Part shown: piece by piece, positions 51,699 to 61,367 of the stretch | Layout of the letters: the number at the start of each line of letters is the position of its first letter | How positions within the stretch are numbered: the first letter of the stretch is position 1 | Assembly (NCBI GenBank): GCA_027449865.1 | Contig: DAIDKV010000009.1 | Location: 1-64,000 of the forward strand | DNA: 64,000 bases | Source of the DNA: Planctomycetales bacterium | Lineage (GTDB): Bacteria > Planctomycetota > Planctomycetia > Isosphaerales > Isosphaeraceae | Direction of reading: 5' to 3' | The notes under the pieces: model-generated | What the model saw: the letters and a program-made list of their open reading frames with translations, nothing else | What the model was told of the DNA's origin: nothing | Databases searched by the model: none | Translations under genes and position numbers: made by a program

Positions 51699-52733
51699 AT
51701 GTCCACGGCCGGCGACCGGATCACCCAGCTTCTCGACGAATTCCGACACTCTCGCGACGTCATGGTCGCCGAACTGAGCAAGGTCATCATCGGCCAGCGC
51801 GACGTGATCGAGCTGATCCTGGCCTCGATCTTTACCCGGGGGCACGTGCTCCTGGTGGGCGTCCCCGGGCTTGCCAAGACGCTGCTGGTCAGTTCGATTG
51901 CCCGGATTCTGGATGTCAGCTTCAAGCGGATTCAGTTCACGCCCGACCTGATGCCCTCGGACATCACCGGGACGAACGTGCTGGAGGAGCCCGAGTCGGG
52001 CCGGCGATCGTTCCGATTTGTCGCCGGGCCGATTTTCGCCAATATTCTGCTGGCCGACGAGATCAACCGGACCCCGCCCAAGACCCAGGCGGCGCTGTTG
52101 CAGGCGATGCAGGAGCGTGAGGTCACGGTCGGGCAGGAGACGCTTCACCTTCCCGAACCCTTCTTCGTGATCGCGACCCAGAACCCGATCGAGCAGGAAG
52201 GGACGTACCCGCTTCCCGAGGCCCAGCTCGACCGATTCATGTTCGATATTCGGGTCGGCTACCCGACGCTCGACGAGGAGAAAAAAATCCTTCTGGCGAC
52301 CACCAAGGGAGATTCTCCCGAATTGAAGAAGGTGCTTTCGGGCAAGGCGATCGTGAACCTTCAGAAGCTGGTGACCTCGGTGCCGGTTTCGGAGTACACG
52401 GTGGATTACGTGACCCGCCTGGTTCGCGCGACCCGGCCCTCGGACGACCTCTCGCCCCAGTTCGTCAAGGAACTGGTGGATTACGGCGCGGGTCCCCGGG
52501 CCGGTCAGAACCTGATCCTCGCCGGCAAGGCGATGGCGGCGATGGACGGCCGGTTCAGCGTCTCGCTCGACGACATCCGGAAGGTGGCCGTGCCGGTGCT
52601 GAGACACCGGGTCAGCACCAATTTTCAGGCGCAGGCCGAGGGACAGACGACCGAGACCCTGATCAAGCGGCTGGTCAGCGAGGTCAAGGAGCCCGAGCCG
52701 CCGAAGTATGAGCGGCCCGCCCGAGGCGCCTGA
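51699..52733 (+). CDS. MoxR-family AAA ATPase
   Basis: A 344-residue cytoplasmic AAA+ chaperone-like ATPase. Walker A is GVPGLAKTLLVSSIARI (Lys at about 55); the MoxR region RIQFTPDLMPSDITGTNVLE follows. Walker B is NILLADEINRTPPKTQAALL, and sensor 1 is EPFFVIATQNPIEQEGTYPL. The C-terminal lid has VSLDDIRKVAVPVLRHR. MoxR proteins act with von Willebrand A proteins encoded alongside, probably in envelope-complex assembly or metal insertion. ATG 51699 is chosen from the family start; the open frame extends upstream to 51396. It is the first gene of the operon 51699-61355. Confidence 0.95.
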   Translation: MSTAGDRITQLLDEFRHSRDVMVAELSKVIIGQRDVIELILASIFTRGHVLLVGVPGLAKTLLVSSIARILDVSFKRIQFTPDLMPSDITGTNVLEEPESGRRSFRFVAGPIFANILLADEINRTPPKTQAALLQAMQEREVTVGQETLHLPEPFFVIATQNPIEQEGTYPLPEAQLDRFMFDIRVGYPTLDEEKKILLATTKGDSPELKKVLSGKAIVNLQKLVTSVPVSEYTVDYVTRLVRATRPSDDLSPQFVKELVDYGAGPRAGQNLILAGKAMAAMDGRFSVSLDDIRKVAVPVLRHRVSTNFQAQAEGQTTETLIKRLVSEVKEPEPPKYERPARGA

Positions 52734-52773
52734 TTCGGCCCTCTTCCCGATCCTGGCGAAGGACCCCCTGCTC

Positions 52774-53358
52774 ATGGCGACCGTCCCGAAGACCGTGCCG
52801 AGGCTCGGCCCCGACGACGACGGCGGAATCCTCTCGGCCGAGGAGTTCGCCGTCGCCGACTACCTCGAGCCCTGGAAGTATGAGCGCGAGAGCGGGAGGT
52901 TGATCGTCATGCCGCCCGACGGCCCGGGTCACGATCGAGGTTCGGAGCCGTTCCGGGATTACCTGGGAGCCTATCGGCTGGCCCATCCCGATCGCGTCGA
53001 GGAAGTCGTCTCCGAGGCGTGGGTCCGGGTGGACGACGGGACGGATCGGATCGGCGACATCGGCGTCTTCCTGGTCGGCCCGAGATCGGCGATCAAGCGG
53101 CCGGATCGAGTGCCGGAGCTGATGTACGAGATCGTCAGTCCCGATCGCGAATCGCGCGAGCGCGACTACGTCAAGAAGCGGAAGGAATACCGGGCGCTCG
53201 GCGTGCTGGAGTACGTCATCATCGACCGGATGCGGCACCGGGCGACCGTTCAGTCGGCAGGCCCGAGCGGCTCCCGGAAGCGGGTCCTGCGTCCAGACGA
53301 TCTCTACGAGACGCCGCTCCTGCCTGGGTTGGCAATCCCCTTGCGTGAGATCCTCTGA
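52774..53358 (+). CDS. Uma2-family PD-(D/E)XK-like nuclease
   Basis: A 194-residue Uma2 (formerly DUF820) protein that appears intact. The core holds LSAEEFAVADYLEPWKYERE, the conserved Asp in RIGDIGVFLVGP, Glu in PELMYEIVSPDRESRERDYV and the Lys-rich helix KKRKEYRALGVLEYVIIDR. Uma2 proteins are numerous in planctomycetes and cyanobacteria; their targets are unknown. It is inserted between moxR and the DUF58 gene. ATG 52774 is preferred; an upstream ATG at 52708 overlaps moxR by 26 bases. Being embedded in a conserved operon suggests a recent insertion, or co-option. Confidence 0.85.
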   Translation: MATVPKTVPRLGPDDDGGILSAEEFAVADYLEPWKYERESGRLIVMPPDGPGHDRGSEPFRDYLGAYRLAHPDRVEEVVSEAWVRVDDGTDRIGDIGVFLVGPRSAIKRPDRVPELMYEIVSPDRESRERDYVKKRKEYRALGVLEYVIIDRMRHRATVQSAGPSGSRKRVLRPDDLYETPLLPGLAIPLREIL

Positions 53359-53410
53359 TAGGGCGCGGGCGGTCGGAAATCTTCCTCATCGATAAAGGCT
53401 CGGATCGATC

Positions 53411-54310
53411 ATGGCCGTCACCGTCGAGAGCTACCTGAAGCCCGAGGTCATCCGTCAGGTGGCCCGGCTCGATCTGCGCGCCAAGTTCATCGTCGAGGGG
53501 TTCATCGCCGGGCTACACGCCAGCCCCTTTCACGGGTTTTCGGTTGAGTTTTCCGAACATCGAAAATATACCGCCGGCGATAACATCTCCGACATCGACT
53601 GGAACGTTTACGCCAAGACGGATCGCTTCTATATCAAGAAATTCCAGGCGGAGACCAATCTGACCGGTTATCTGGTCATGGATTTGTCGGGATCGATGGG
53701 ATACACTTACCGGCAGGAGTTGACCAAGTTCGAGTACAGCATCAGCCTGGCGGCCGCCCTCTGCTACATGATGATCCACCAGCAAGACCCCGTCGGGCTG
53801 ATCGCCTTCGATCGGAAGGTCTCGCAGAGCCTGGCGCCTGGGAGCAAGCGGTCGCAGCTTGGGAATATTCTCTCGCTGCTGGCGAAGCTGAAGCCCGAGG
53901 GAACGACCGAGATCGAGGCGAGCCTGCACCAGGTCGCCGGGATGCTCCGTCATCGAAGCCTCGTCATGCTCTTCAGCGACCTGCTGGGCGAACCCGAGTC
54001 GATCCTCCGGGCGATTCATCGACTCCGGCACGCCGGCCACGACATCATCGTTTTTCACATACTCGACGAGGCCGAGGCGCAGTTTCCGTTCGAGGGGATG
54101 GTCCGCCTGGAAGACAACGAGACGCACGAGATCATTGAGGTCGATGCCGACGCGATCAAGGCCGACTACCTCGAAGAGGTGGAGCAGTTCCGGGCCAAGT
54201 ACCGGACCGATTGCGTCCGCTCGCGAATCGATTATGTTCCGCTCCACACCGGGATGCCGTTCGACAAGGCGCTGATGAGCTATCTGCTGACCCGACAGGC
54301 GCGAGCCTGA
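53411..54310 (+). CDS. DUF58 protein with vWA-like MIDAS motif
   Basis: A 299-residue cytoplasmic protein. The DUF58 signature is VEFSEHRKYTAGDNISDIDW, NVYAKTDRFYIKKFQAETNL. The metal-ion-dependent adhesion site D-x-S-x-S is in YLVMDLSGSMGY. The later fold has LVMLFSDLLGEPESIL. DUF58 genes almost always follow moxR and precede BatA-type genes, as here. It is the probable adaptor between the ATPase and membrane vWA proteins. Confidence 0.93.
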   Translation: MAVTVESYLKPEVIRQVARLDLRAKFIVEGFIAGLHASPFHGFSVEFSEHRKYTAGDNISDIDWNVYAKTDRFYIKKFQAETNLTGYLVMDLSGSMGYTYRQELTKFEYSISLAAALCYMMIHQQDPVGLIAFDRKVSQSLAPGSKRSQLGNILSLLAKLKPEGTTEIEASLHQVAGMLRHRSLVMLFSDLLGEPESILRAIHRLRHAGHDIIVFHILDEAEAQFPFEGMVRLEDNETHEIIEVDADAIKADYLEEVEQFRAKYRTDCVRSRIDYVPLHTGMPFDKALMSYLLTRQARA

Positions 54311-54355
54311 GATGAGGGCCGGCCGGAGTCGTCGAAAGGGAAGGATCGGACGGCC

Positions 54356-56611
54356 ATGGAGATGTCGTTGATCAACGCGGGACTGGCGGCGGGCGCGGCC
54401 CTGGCAGCGCTCCCGGTGATCCTGCACCTGTTCATGCGTCAGACGCCCAAGCACGTGATCTTTCCGGCGCTCCGGCTGGTCCGGGAGCGGCAGCGTCGGT
54501 CGAAGAAGCGGCTTCGGGTGAAGAACTGGCTGCTGCTGCTGGCCCGGATGGCGATTCTCGCGTTGATGGCCCTGGCGCTTTCGCGTCCGACGCTCTATTC
54601 GCAGGTTCCGCTGGGCGATCAGTCGGTGCCGACGGCTCTCGGGCTGGTCTTCGACACCAGCCTTTCAATGAAGTATCGCGACCGGGACAGGACCCGGCTC
54701 GAAGAGGCCCGGGAGCGAGCCCGGGAGATTGTCGAGAAGCTTCCGGATTCGAGCCAGGTCTTTGTCGTCGACTCGTCGGAGCCGGGCTCGACCGGCCTCT
54801 CGCCGGCTGCGGCGCTCAAGCGAATCGACGAGCTGACGATCCATCCAGTCAGCCGCCCGCTCAACGTCGCGATGGGCGAGGTTTACGACAAGATCGTCGG
54901 GGTCGACAAGCCGGCGAGGGCCGTCTACGTCCTGACCGACCTGGCGAAGACAGCCTGGGTTGCCGGACCGGCCGAGGGACTCGACAAGGTCGAGAAGCTC
55001 AAAAAGGAGAAGAAGGGACGGATGGCGACGTTCGTCCTTCGGCTCACGCCCAGGGAGATCCAGAACCTCTCGGTGGCGACGGCCGAGCCCTCCTCGAGCG
55101 TGGTCACCCAGGGAGAAGCGGTCGCCATTCGGTCGCGGATCCACTTCGAGAACTCATCGGAGGCGCCCGGTCAGCCTCCGGCGCGCCGGACCGTCGAGTA
55201 CTTCATTGATGGCGTCAAAAAAGGGGAGAAGCTCGTCGAGATCCCGCCGAAGGGCGACCTGGAAGTCGACTTCCCCTCGCCGCCTAACCTCAAGGAAGGT
55301 GAGCTGCACCGAGGCGAGATCGCCCTGCGAGGCGCCCCCGACCCATTCGAGGACGACGACCGCCGGTACTTCTCGTTCAAGGTCCGGCCGGCAATGAAGG
55401 TGCTGCTCGTCACCGACCGGCCAGGCGTCGACGACTTCTTCGTCGACTCCGCCCTGGTGCCCGATCCGTCGCCAAAGGCGCCTCAGGTCTACAAGGTCGA
55501 GCGGCGGAAGACCTCGGAGCTTCGTGATCCCGGCAAGACGGCCCTCTCGGAATACGCCTGCATCTTCCTGCTCAACGCGGCCTCGGTGGACGAGGCGTCG
55601 TGGGGGGCGCTCAGCGGTTACGTTCGTGAAGGGGGCGGGCTGGTCATCGGAGCGGGGAGCCGATGCAATCCAGCCAGCTACGATACGGCGGTCGCCGGGC
55701 AAATTCTCCCTGGCGCCCTGGATCGGATCGTGGCGCTCGAGGGGACCTCGGAGACGCACATCGGCAAGGTGGTCGACGTGACCCACCCCCTGTTCGCGAG
55801 CTACGGGCAGGACCTGGCGACCGAGCTGGCCCAGGTGCCGGTCTATCGGTACTGGTCGCTCCGGAAGCAGGACCCGCCGATCGACGGGGCGCGGACGCTG
55901 CTCTCCTACGACGACGGCACGCCCTGCCTTCTCGAACGGACGATCCAGGGTCCGAAGGCCGGCCGGGTCTTCCTCTGGACGACCCCGCTGTCTCGCACGG
56001 CGAAGTCGCGCGGGCCGGAAGCCTGGAGCGAGTTCCCAATCAAGAACTGGTCGTTCTGGGCGATGATGTGGTTCACGGTTCCGTACATGGCCGGGACAAC
56101 CGACGACACGCTGAACTTCGAGGCCGGCGGCCCTCCCGTGATGCTCCACCTTGAACCGACCATCCGGTACAAGAGTTTCACTTTACTCGGCCCCGGGCCC
56201 GACCCGAAGCCCTCGCCCATCGCCCAGCCGCCGAGCCGCGGCGAGCTCCTCGAAATCGCGATGACACCCCAGCAGCAGCAGCCAGGGCAGTGGACCGTCA
56301 AGGCACTCGCCGAGGGAGACCGGCCAGTCACCCTGGGATTCAGCTTCAACCCACCCCGCGCCGAGAGCCAGTTTGAACCGATGGAGAAGACAGACCTCGA
56401 CGCCGTCTTCGGCAAGGACGGCTATCTCTTCGCCGAGGACGCCGACAAACTCAAGGAGATCGTCGACACCGGCCGGTTCGGGACCGAACTCTTCCCATTC
56501 TTGATGTTCCTCATCCTGCTCGTCGTCACGCTGGAAAGCATCCTGGCGAATACCTTCTACAAGGAGACGCCGAAGGCCGGGGCGGGCGGGACATCCCCGA
56601 CCGCGGCCTGA
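54356..56611 (+). CDS. BatA-type membrane protein with vWA-like domain
   Basis: A 751-residue membrane protein. The N-terminal BatA region has LAALPVILHLFMRQTPKHVI, FPALRLVRERQRRSKKRLRV and NWLLLLARMAILALMALALS, two helices of the aerotolerance-regulator type. A vWA domain follows (GLVFDTSLSMKYRDRDRTRL, D-x-S-x-S). The central and C-terminal regions have VLLVTDRPGVDDFF and a GATase-like YVREGGGLVIGAGSRC; a final helix lies near 715-735 (LFPFLMFLILLVVTLESILA). ATG at 54356 or 54362. It follows DUF58 by 45 bases. The soluble part is exposed outside and may bind a substrate protein. Confidence 0.9.
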   Translation: MEMSLINAGLAAGAALAALPVILHLFMRQTPKHVIFPALRLVRERQRRSKKRLRVKNWLLLLARMAILALMALALSRPTLYSQVPLGDQSVPTALGLVFDTSLSMKYRDRDRTRLEEARERAREIVEKLPDSSQVFVVDSSEPGSTGLSPAAALKRIDELTIHPVSRPLNVAMGEVYDKIVGVDKPARAVYVLTDLAKTAWVAGPAEGLDKVEKLKKEKKGRMATFVLRLTPREIQNLSVATAEPSSSVVTQGEAVAIRSRIHFENSSEAPGQPPARRTVEYFIDGVKKGEKLVEIPPKGDLEVDFPSPPNLKEGELHRGEIALRGAPDPFEDDDRRYFSFKVRPAMKVLLVTDRPGVDDFFVDSALVPDPSPKAPQVYKVERRKTSELRDPGKTALSEYACIFLLNAASVDEASWGALSGYVREGGGLVIGAGSRCNPASYDTAVAGQILPGALDRIVALEGTSETHIGKVVDVTHPLFASYGQDLATELAQVPVYRYWSLRKQDPPIDGARTLLSYDDGTPCLLERTIQGPKAGRVFLWTTPLSRTAKSRGPEAWSEFPIKNWSFWAMMWFTVPYMAGTTDDTLNFEAGGPPVMLHLEPTIRYKSFTLLGPGPDPKPSPIAQPPSRGELLEIAMTPQQQQPGQWTVKALAEGDRPVTLGFSFNPPRAESQFEPMEKTDLDAVFGKDGYLFAEDADKLKEIVDTGRFGTELFPFLMFLILLVVTLESILANTFYKETPKAGAGGTSPTAA

Positions 56612-56695
56612 GACGATTTCTGGCGGATCTTCATTGTTAGATATTTCGTATTCATTGATAAAAATGGAACAGGATCGAGTGGGCCGGAGGGTTTC

Positions 56696-58945
56696 ATGAT
56701 CCCCGAGTTCAGCGTGAGTGTCAGTCCGATTGTGTCCTGGCCGGTGCTGATCCTGGCGTTTGGGACAGTGACCGGACTGACGCTCTGGGCCTACCAGCGC
56801 CGGCTACGCGGGACCACCGGCGGATGGCGGTGGGCGGCGCTGGCGCTCCGGCTGCTCTCGATCCTGCTCTGCCTGATGGCGGCGCTGAAGCCCTCGATCG
56901 GGCTGAAGGCCAAGGAGAAGAAACAGGCGTCGCTGATCTACATCGTCGACAAGAGCCACAGCATGACGGTCGGCGACGAGGCGGGTGGAAAGTCGCGGTA
57001 CTCAGTGGCGGTCGAGGCGATCGAGCAGGCCCGCACGCTTTCGAAGCAGCTCGAGCCCGAGCTGGAGACGCGGATTTACACGTTTGATTCGTCGCTGATC
57101 GAGCCTAAGGACGAGGACCTTTCGGCGAAATCCGAGCCGAAGGGGAAGGCCTCGGCGCTGGGCTCGGCGCTGCTGGAAGTGCGCAACCGGCAGGAGCAGG
57201 CCGACCGGCGGACGGCCCGGGTGATCGTGCTCTCGGACTTCAAGTCGAACACGGGCGTCAACCCGATGACGGCGGCCCGGCAGTTGAAAGCCAGCGGGAT
57301 TCCGGTGGTGTCGGTTGGGCTCGGAACCGAGAGCGCCTCGGCCGGCGCCCGCGACGTGATGCTCAAAAATATCGTCGCCGGGCCGACCGTCTTCGTGAAG
57401 AACAACCTGGAAGTCACCGGGACACTCCAGGCGCGCGGGTTCGCCAACCAGACGCTCGACGTCGAGCTGATGGTCGAGGGAACTCCGGTTCCGGTCGCCC
57501 AGACGAAGGTGAAGATTCCTGACGGCTCGGGAGTGGTTCCGATCAAGGGGCTGATTTACAAGCCGCAAACCGCCGGCGAGAAGCTTGTCACCCTTCGGGT
57601 GAAGCCGCAGGACGGCGAGGTGCTGAAGTCGAACAACGAGATCAGCACGTATGTCACCGTGCTGAGCGGTGGGCTGAATGTTCTGTTTCTTCAGGGGTCG
57701 AACTTCTCCTGGGACTACAAGTACATGATGCTCTCGATCGCGAGCTCGCAGGACATTCACGTCGAGGCGCTGGTGATCAAGGCCAGGGCCGAGGGGAACC
57801 GAGGCGCGGTCGATGACACCGAGTTCGCGCCGCATCGGTACGACGCGTATATCCTCAGCGACCTTCCGGCCGATTTTCTCACCGAACGGCAGCAGCGGAT
57901 GCTGGCGGAATCGGTCCGCCAGGGGGCGGGGCTGATGATGCTCGGCGGGCACAACAGCTTTGGCGAGGGAGGATGGGCGGATACGCCGATCGCCGATGTT
58001 CTGCCCGTGAAGATCGCCCTCGGCGACGGTCAGAACGAGCCGGAAGGCGGCCTCAAGTTCGTTCCGAACGCGCGTGGACTGGAGAACTACCTGCTCCAGG
58101 TCGGTTCGAACCGGACCGAGACGGCCCGGATCTGGGACATGATGAAGCCGATCCTGGGGGCGAACCGCTTCAGTGACGTGAAGCAAGGCGCGAGCATCCT
58201 GGCCGAGACGCCGGGCCCAACCCCCGAACCGCTGATGGCGACGATGGAGGTCGGACAGGGCCGATCACTCGCCTATGGTGGCGATACCTGGGTCTGGTAT
58301 CGATCGTCGGAGGAGAGCCGGCTGGCGCATCGGAAGTTCTGGCGACAGTCGGTCTTCTGGCTGGCCCACAAGGAAAACGAGGGGGACAACCAGGTGAAGG
58401 TCGCCCTCGACCGCCGCCGACTCGCCCTCGGCGAGAAGTCCGAGCTGACCGTCACGGCTCACGACTCCAAGGGCGCCGCGATCCCCGGCGTGACGTACGA
58501 GGCCCACGTCGAGCGCGAGAAGTCGGAGCCCAAGGTTGAACAGCCGATCAAGGTTCTCAACCAGGGCGACGAGGGAAAAGGCGACATCTATGCCGACAAG
58601 AAGCTTGCCCAGCCCGGGAACTACGTGCTGACCGTCGTCGCGAAGCGCGACGGCCAGGAGGTCGGCCGGGACACGGCGCGGTTCCTCGTTTTCGAGGACG
58701 ACCGCGAACTGGAGAACCCCGCCGCCGACCTGAATCTCGCCCGGCAGATCGCGCAGGTGACCGAGGGAGAATCGGTGACGCCGGAAAAGCTCGTCCCCTA
58801 TTTGAAGGGGCTGGCGAAGTCGGGATACACCGAGTCGGTCACCTACCAGGAGAAGCGGGTCTGGGACAACTGGCCATTCCTCCTGATCTTCACGGCGCTT
58901 CTGACGATGGAATGGTGGCTCCGCAAGCGGCACGGGTGGGTTTGA
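56696..58945 (+). CDS. membrane vWA protein with glutamine-amidotransferase-like fold
   Basis: A 749-residue membrane protein. Two N-terminal helices (about 15-31 and 44-64) flank a short basic loop; a vWA domain follows (LIYIVDKSHSMTVGDEAGGK, D-x-S-x-S). Beta-sandwich segments come next, then a class-I-GATase-like region, YDAYILSDLPADFLTERQQR and GLMMLGGHNSFGEGGWADTP, without a catalytic Cys. A final helix lies near the end (WPFLLIFTALLTMEWWLRKR). The ribosome binding site GGAGGG lies close to the ATG. It is preceded by an 84-base AT-rich spacer. It forms the second membrane vWA component of the operon. Confidence 0.9.
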   Translation: MIPEFSVSVSPIVSWPVLILAFGTVTGLTLWAYQRRLRGTTGGWRWAALALRLLSILLCLMAALKPSIGLKAKEKKQASLIYIVDKSHSMTVGDEAGGKSRYSVAVEAIEQARTLSKQLEPELETRIYTFDSSLIEPKDEDLSAKSEPKGKASALGSALLEVRNRQEQADRRTARVIVLSDFKSNTGVNPMTAARQLKASGIPVVSVGLGTESASAGARDVMLKNIVAGPTVFVKNNLEVTGTLQARGFANQTLDVELMVEGTPVPVAQTKVKIPDGSGVVPIKGLIYKPQTAGEKLVTLRVKPQDGEVLKSNNEISTYVTVLSGGLNVLFLQGSNFSWDYKYMMLSIASSQDIHVEALVIKARAEGNRGAVDDTEFAPHRYDAYILSDLPADFLTERQQRMLAESVRQGAGLMMLGGHNSFGEGGWADTPIADVLPVKIALGDGQNEPEGGLKFVPNARGLENYLLQVGSNRTETARIWDMMKPILGANRFSDVKQGASILAETPGPTPEPLMATMEVGQGRSLAYGGDTWVWYRSSEESRLAHRKFWRQSVFWLAHKENEGDNQVKVALDRRRLALGEKSELTVTAHDSKGAAIPGVTYEAHVEREKSEPKVEQPIKVLNQGDEGKGDIYADKKLAQPGNYVLTVVAKRDGQEVGRDTARFLVFEDDRELENPAADLNLARQIAQVTEGESVTPEKLVPYLKGLAKSGYTESVTYQEKRVWDNWPFLLIFTALLTMEWWLRKRHGWV

Positions 58946-59048
58946 CCCGGCTTGTCGTGGGCGTATCGGATATGTCATCCTGGATGGGTTGAGACAATCT
59001 CCGGAGACCGGACCCCAGCCATCCGGCGTGGACCGGGGGGGAACAGAC

Positions 59049-61355
59049 ATGTACTGGACGTCGGGCCTGGCGAGACGCGCCGGCATGGCGGCACTGCTCG
59101 TGATTGTTGCACTGGCGACGATTGCTGGTCGGCCGGCTTTGGCCGGGGTGACGGCCGAGGAGGTTGAGCGGGCGATTCGCAACGGCGTCCACTTCCTCAA
59201 GCAGCAGCAGCGGGCCGACGGCTCCTGGCCCGACATCGAGGGGGACGCGCAGACCGGGACGACCAGCCTGGTGACGCTCGCCCTGCTGACCGCCGGCGAG
59301 AAGCCCGATTCGCCGACGATCCAGAAGTCGCTGAATCTCCTGCGGTCGAGACGTCCGGATGATCTCCGGAGCACCTACGCGATCGGTCTTCAAACGATGG
59401 TCTTCGCCGCCGCCTCGCCCGAGCAGGACAAGCTCCGGATCGCGGCGAATGTCGACTGGCTGGAGCGATCTCAGATCAAGCCGGCCGACCCGGTCTACTG
59501 GCCCGGTTCGTGGACGTATAACGAATTCAAGCGAGGCAAGCAGGGAGATAACTCGAACACCCAGTACGCCCTGCTGGGCCTTCACGCCGCCAGCGAGGTT
59601 GGGGTTCACGTCAAGCCCGAGGTCTGGGCGCTGGCCCGCGAATACTGGGTCCGCTGGCAGAGGCAGGACGGAAGCTGGGCCTACAAGCCCGACTCGCCCG
59701 GGTCGTCCGCCAGCATGACCTGCGCGGGGATCTCCAGCCTGATCATCAGCGGACTCAGGCGCTACCAGGGTCAGGAAACCCTTCAGGGCGAGGTGATCCA
59801 CAACTGCGGGAAGGGCGGTCACAATCGAAACGTGCAGAAGGGGATCGACTGGATGGCCCGCAACTTCCAGGTCGGCGAGAATTTCCCCGCCGGACAGCTC
59901 TGGAAGTATTACTACCTCTACGGCCTGGAACGAGCCGGCCGGCTCGCGGGCATCCGGTACTTCGGTGGCCACGACTGGTATCGCCTGGGCGCTGAGGAAC
60001 TGGTCCAGCAGCAGGACAAGCTCGGCGGATTCTGGCGAGGCGCGCTGATCGAGCAGGACCCGATCATCTCGACCGCGTTCTCGGTGCTCTTTCTCGCCAA
60101 GGGACGGGCGCCGGTGCTGATCAACAAGCTGTTTCACGAGCCGGTCAACGACTGGAACAACGATCCGGACGACGTTCGAAATCTGGTCGACAAGGTTTCG
60201 GCCGACTGGAAGAGTCTGCTCACCTGGCAGGTCGTCGACCCGGACGCCGCGACCGTGTCGGACCTGCTTCAGGCGCCGATTGTTTTCTTCAACGGGCATC
60301 GTCCGCCGGTGCTGACCGATCCGGCGAGGAAGAGCCTGCGCGAGTATGTTCAGCAGGGAGGCTTTTTGTTTGTCGATGCCTGCTGCGGCTCTCCGGAATT
60401 CGACCGGGGCTTTCGCGATCTGATCCGCGAGATCTTCCCGGGCGATGAGTATCACCTGAAGCCGCTCCCGCCGGAACATCCGGTCTGGCGTGCCCGATGG
60501 ACGCTGGATCCGGAGAGCCATCCGCTCTGGGGGATCGAGCATGGCTGTCGAACCGTCGCGATCTACTCGCCGAGCGACCTTTCCTGTTACTGGAATCAGG
60601 TGGAGCACTATCCGAAGAACCCGGCCGTCGAGAGCGCGATGAAGATCGGCCAGAACGTGGTCGACTACGCGACCGGCCGGCAGATGCCCGACGACAAGCT
60701 CAAGGTTCGCGAGATCCACAAGTTCAAGGAAGAGCCTCCGAAACGAGGGGCGCTCCGGGTCGCGAAGCTGATGCACGCGGGCGACTGGAACATCGCGCCG
60801 CAGGCCTTGCCGAACCTGATGGACGCCCTGCGCCAGAAGCCGTTTCGGTTTGACGTGGTGCTCGCCCAGAAGGATTTGCTCCCGACCGATCCCAATCTGG
60901 TGTACTATCCGCTCGTGTATATCCACGGGCGAGGCGCGCTCTCGTTCACGAAGGACCAGCTCGAGGCTCTTCGGAATCACCTGGAGCCAAACGGAGGGAC
61001 GCTGTTCGCCGATGCGGCCTGCGGGAGCCCGGCGTTCGACGCGGCTTTTCGCAAGTTTGTCGCCGAACTTCTTCCCAATCACAAACTGGAGCCGATCCCT
61101 CGGAGCGACGAGCTCTACACCGACAAGATCGGCCTCGACCTGAGCCATTCGCGATACACCAAGGCCGCTGGCGGCGGCGAGGATTACCCGCAGCTCGAGG
61201 GAGTGAAGCTCGACGGCCACTGGGCCGTGATCTACTCGAAGCTAGACCTCGGCTGCGCGCTGGAGCGGCATTCCGGGATCGATTGCAAGGGATATACGTA
61301 TGAAAGCGCCGTCCGGATCGCCGGGAACATCGTGATTTACTCGACCCTGCCGTGA
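59049..61355 (+). CDS. secreted toroid-repeat protein with two DUF4159 domains
   Basis: A 768-residue exported protein. The signal peptide spans about residues 12-31 (AALLVIVALATIAGRPALAG). Residues 35-370 form terpene-cyclase/prenyltransferase-like alpha-alpha toroid repeats (NGVHFLKQQQRADGSWPDIE; WQRQDGSWAYKPDSPGSSAS). Two DUF4159 domains follow: FFNGHRPPVLTDPARKSLRE ... GGFLFVDACCGSPEF and VYIHGRGALSFTKDQLEALR ... GGTLFADAACGSPAF, an internal duplication. DUF4159 resembles a GATase-like fold and typically accompanies MoxR/BatA operons in planctomycetes. ATG 59049 is chosen for the signal peptide and a GGGGGGG upstream. Confidence 0.9.
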   Translation: MYWTSGLARRAGMAALLVIVALATIAGRPALAGVTAEEVERAIRNGVHFLKQQQRADGSWPDIEGDAQTGTTSLVTLALLTAGEKPDSPTIQKSLNLLRSRRPDDLRSTYAIGLQTMVFAAASPEQDKLRIAANVDWLERSQIKPADPVYWPGSWTYNEFKRGKQGDNSNTQYALLGLHAASEVGVHVKPEVWALAREYWVRWQRQDGSWAYKPDSPGSSASMTCAGISSLIISGLRRYQGQETLQGEVIHNCGKGGHNRNVQKGIDWMARNFQVGENFPAGQLWKYYYLYGLERAGRLAGIRYFGGHDWYRLGAEELVQQQDKLGGFWRGALIEQDPIISTAFSVLFLAKGRAPVLINKLFHEPVNDWNNDPDDVRNLVDKVSADWKSLLTWQVVDPDAATVSDLLQAPIVFFNGHRPPVLTDPARKSLREYVQQGGFLFVDACCGSPEFDRGFRDLIREIFPGDEYHLKPLPPEHPVWRARWTLDPESHPLWGIEHGCRTVAIYSPSDLSCYWNQVEHYPKNPAVESAMKIGQNVVDYATGRQMPDDKLKVREIHKFKEEPPKRGALRVAKLMHAGDWNIAPQALPNLMDALRQKPFRFDVVLAQKDLLPTDPNLVYYPLVYIHGRGALSFTKDQLEALRNHLEPNGGTLFADAACGSPAFDAAFRKFVAELLPNHKLEPIPRSDELYTDKIGLDLSHSRYTKAAGGGEDYPQLEGVKLDGHWAVIYSKLDLGCALERHSGIDCKGYTYESAVRIAGNIVIYSTLP

Positions 61356-61367
61356 GCGTGAGGCGCC

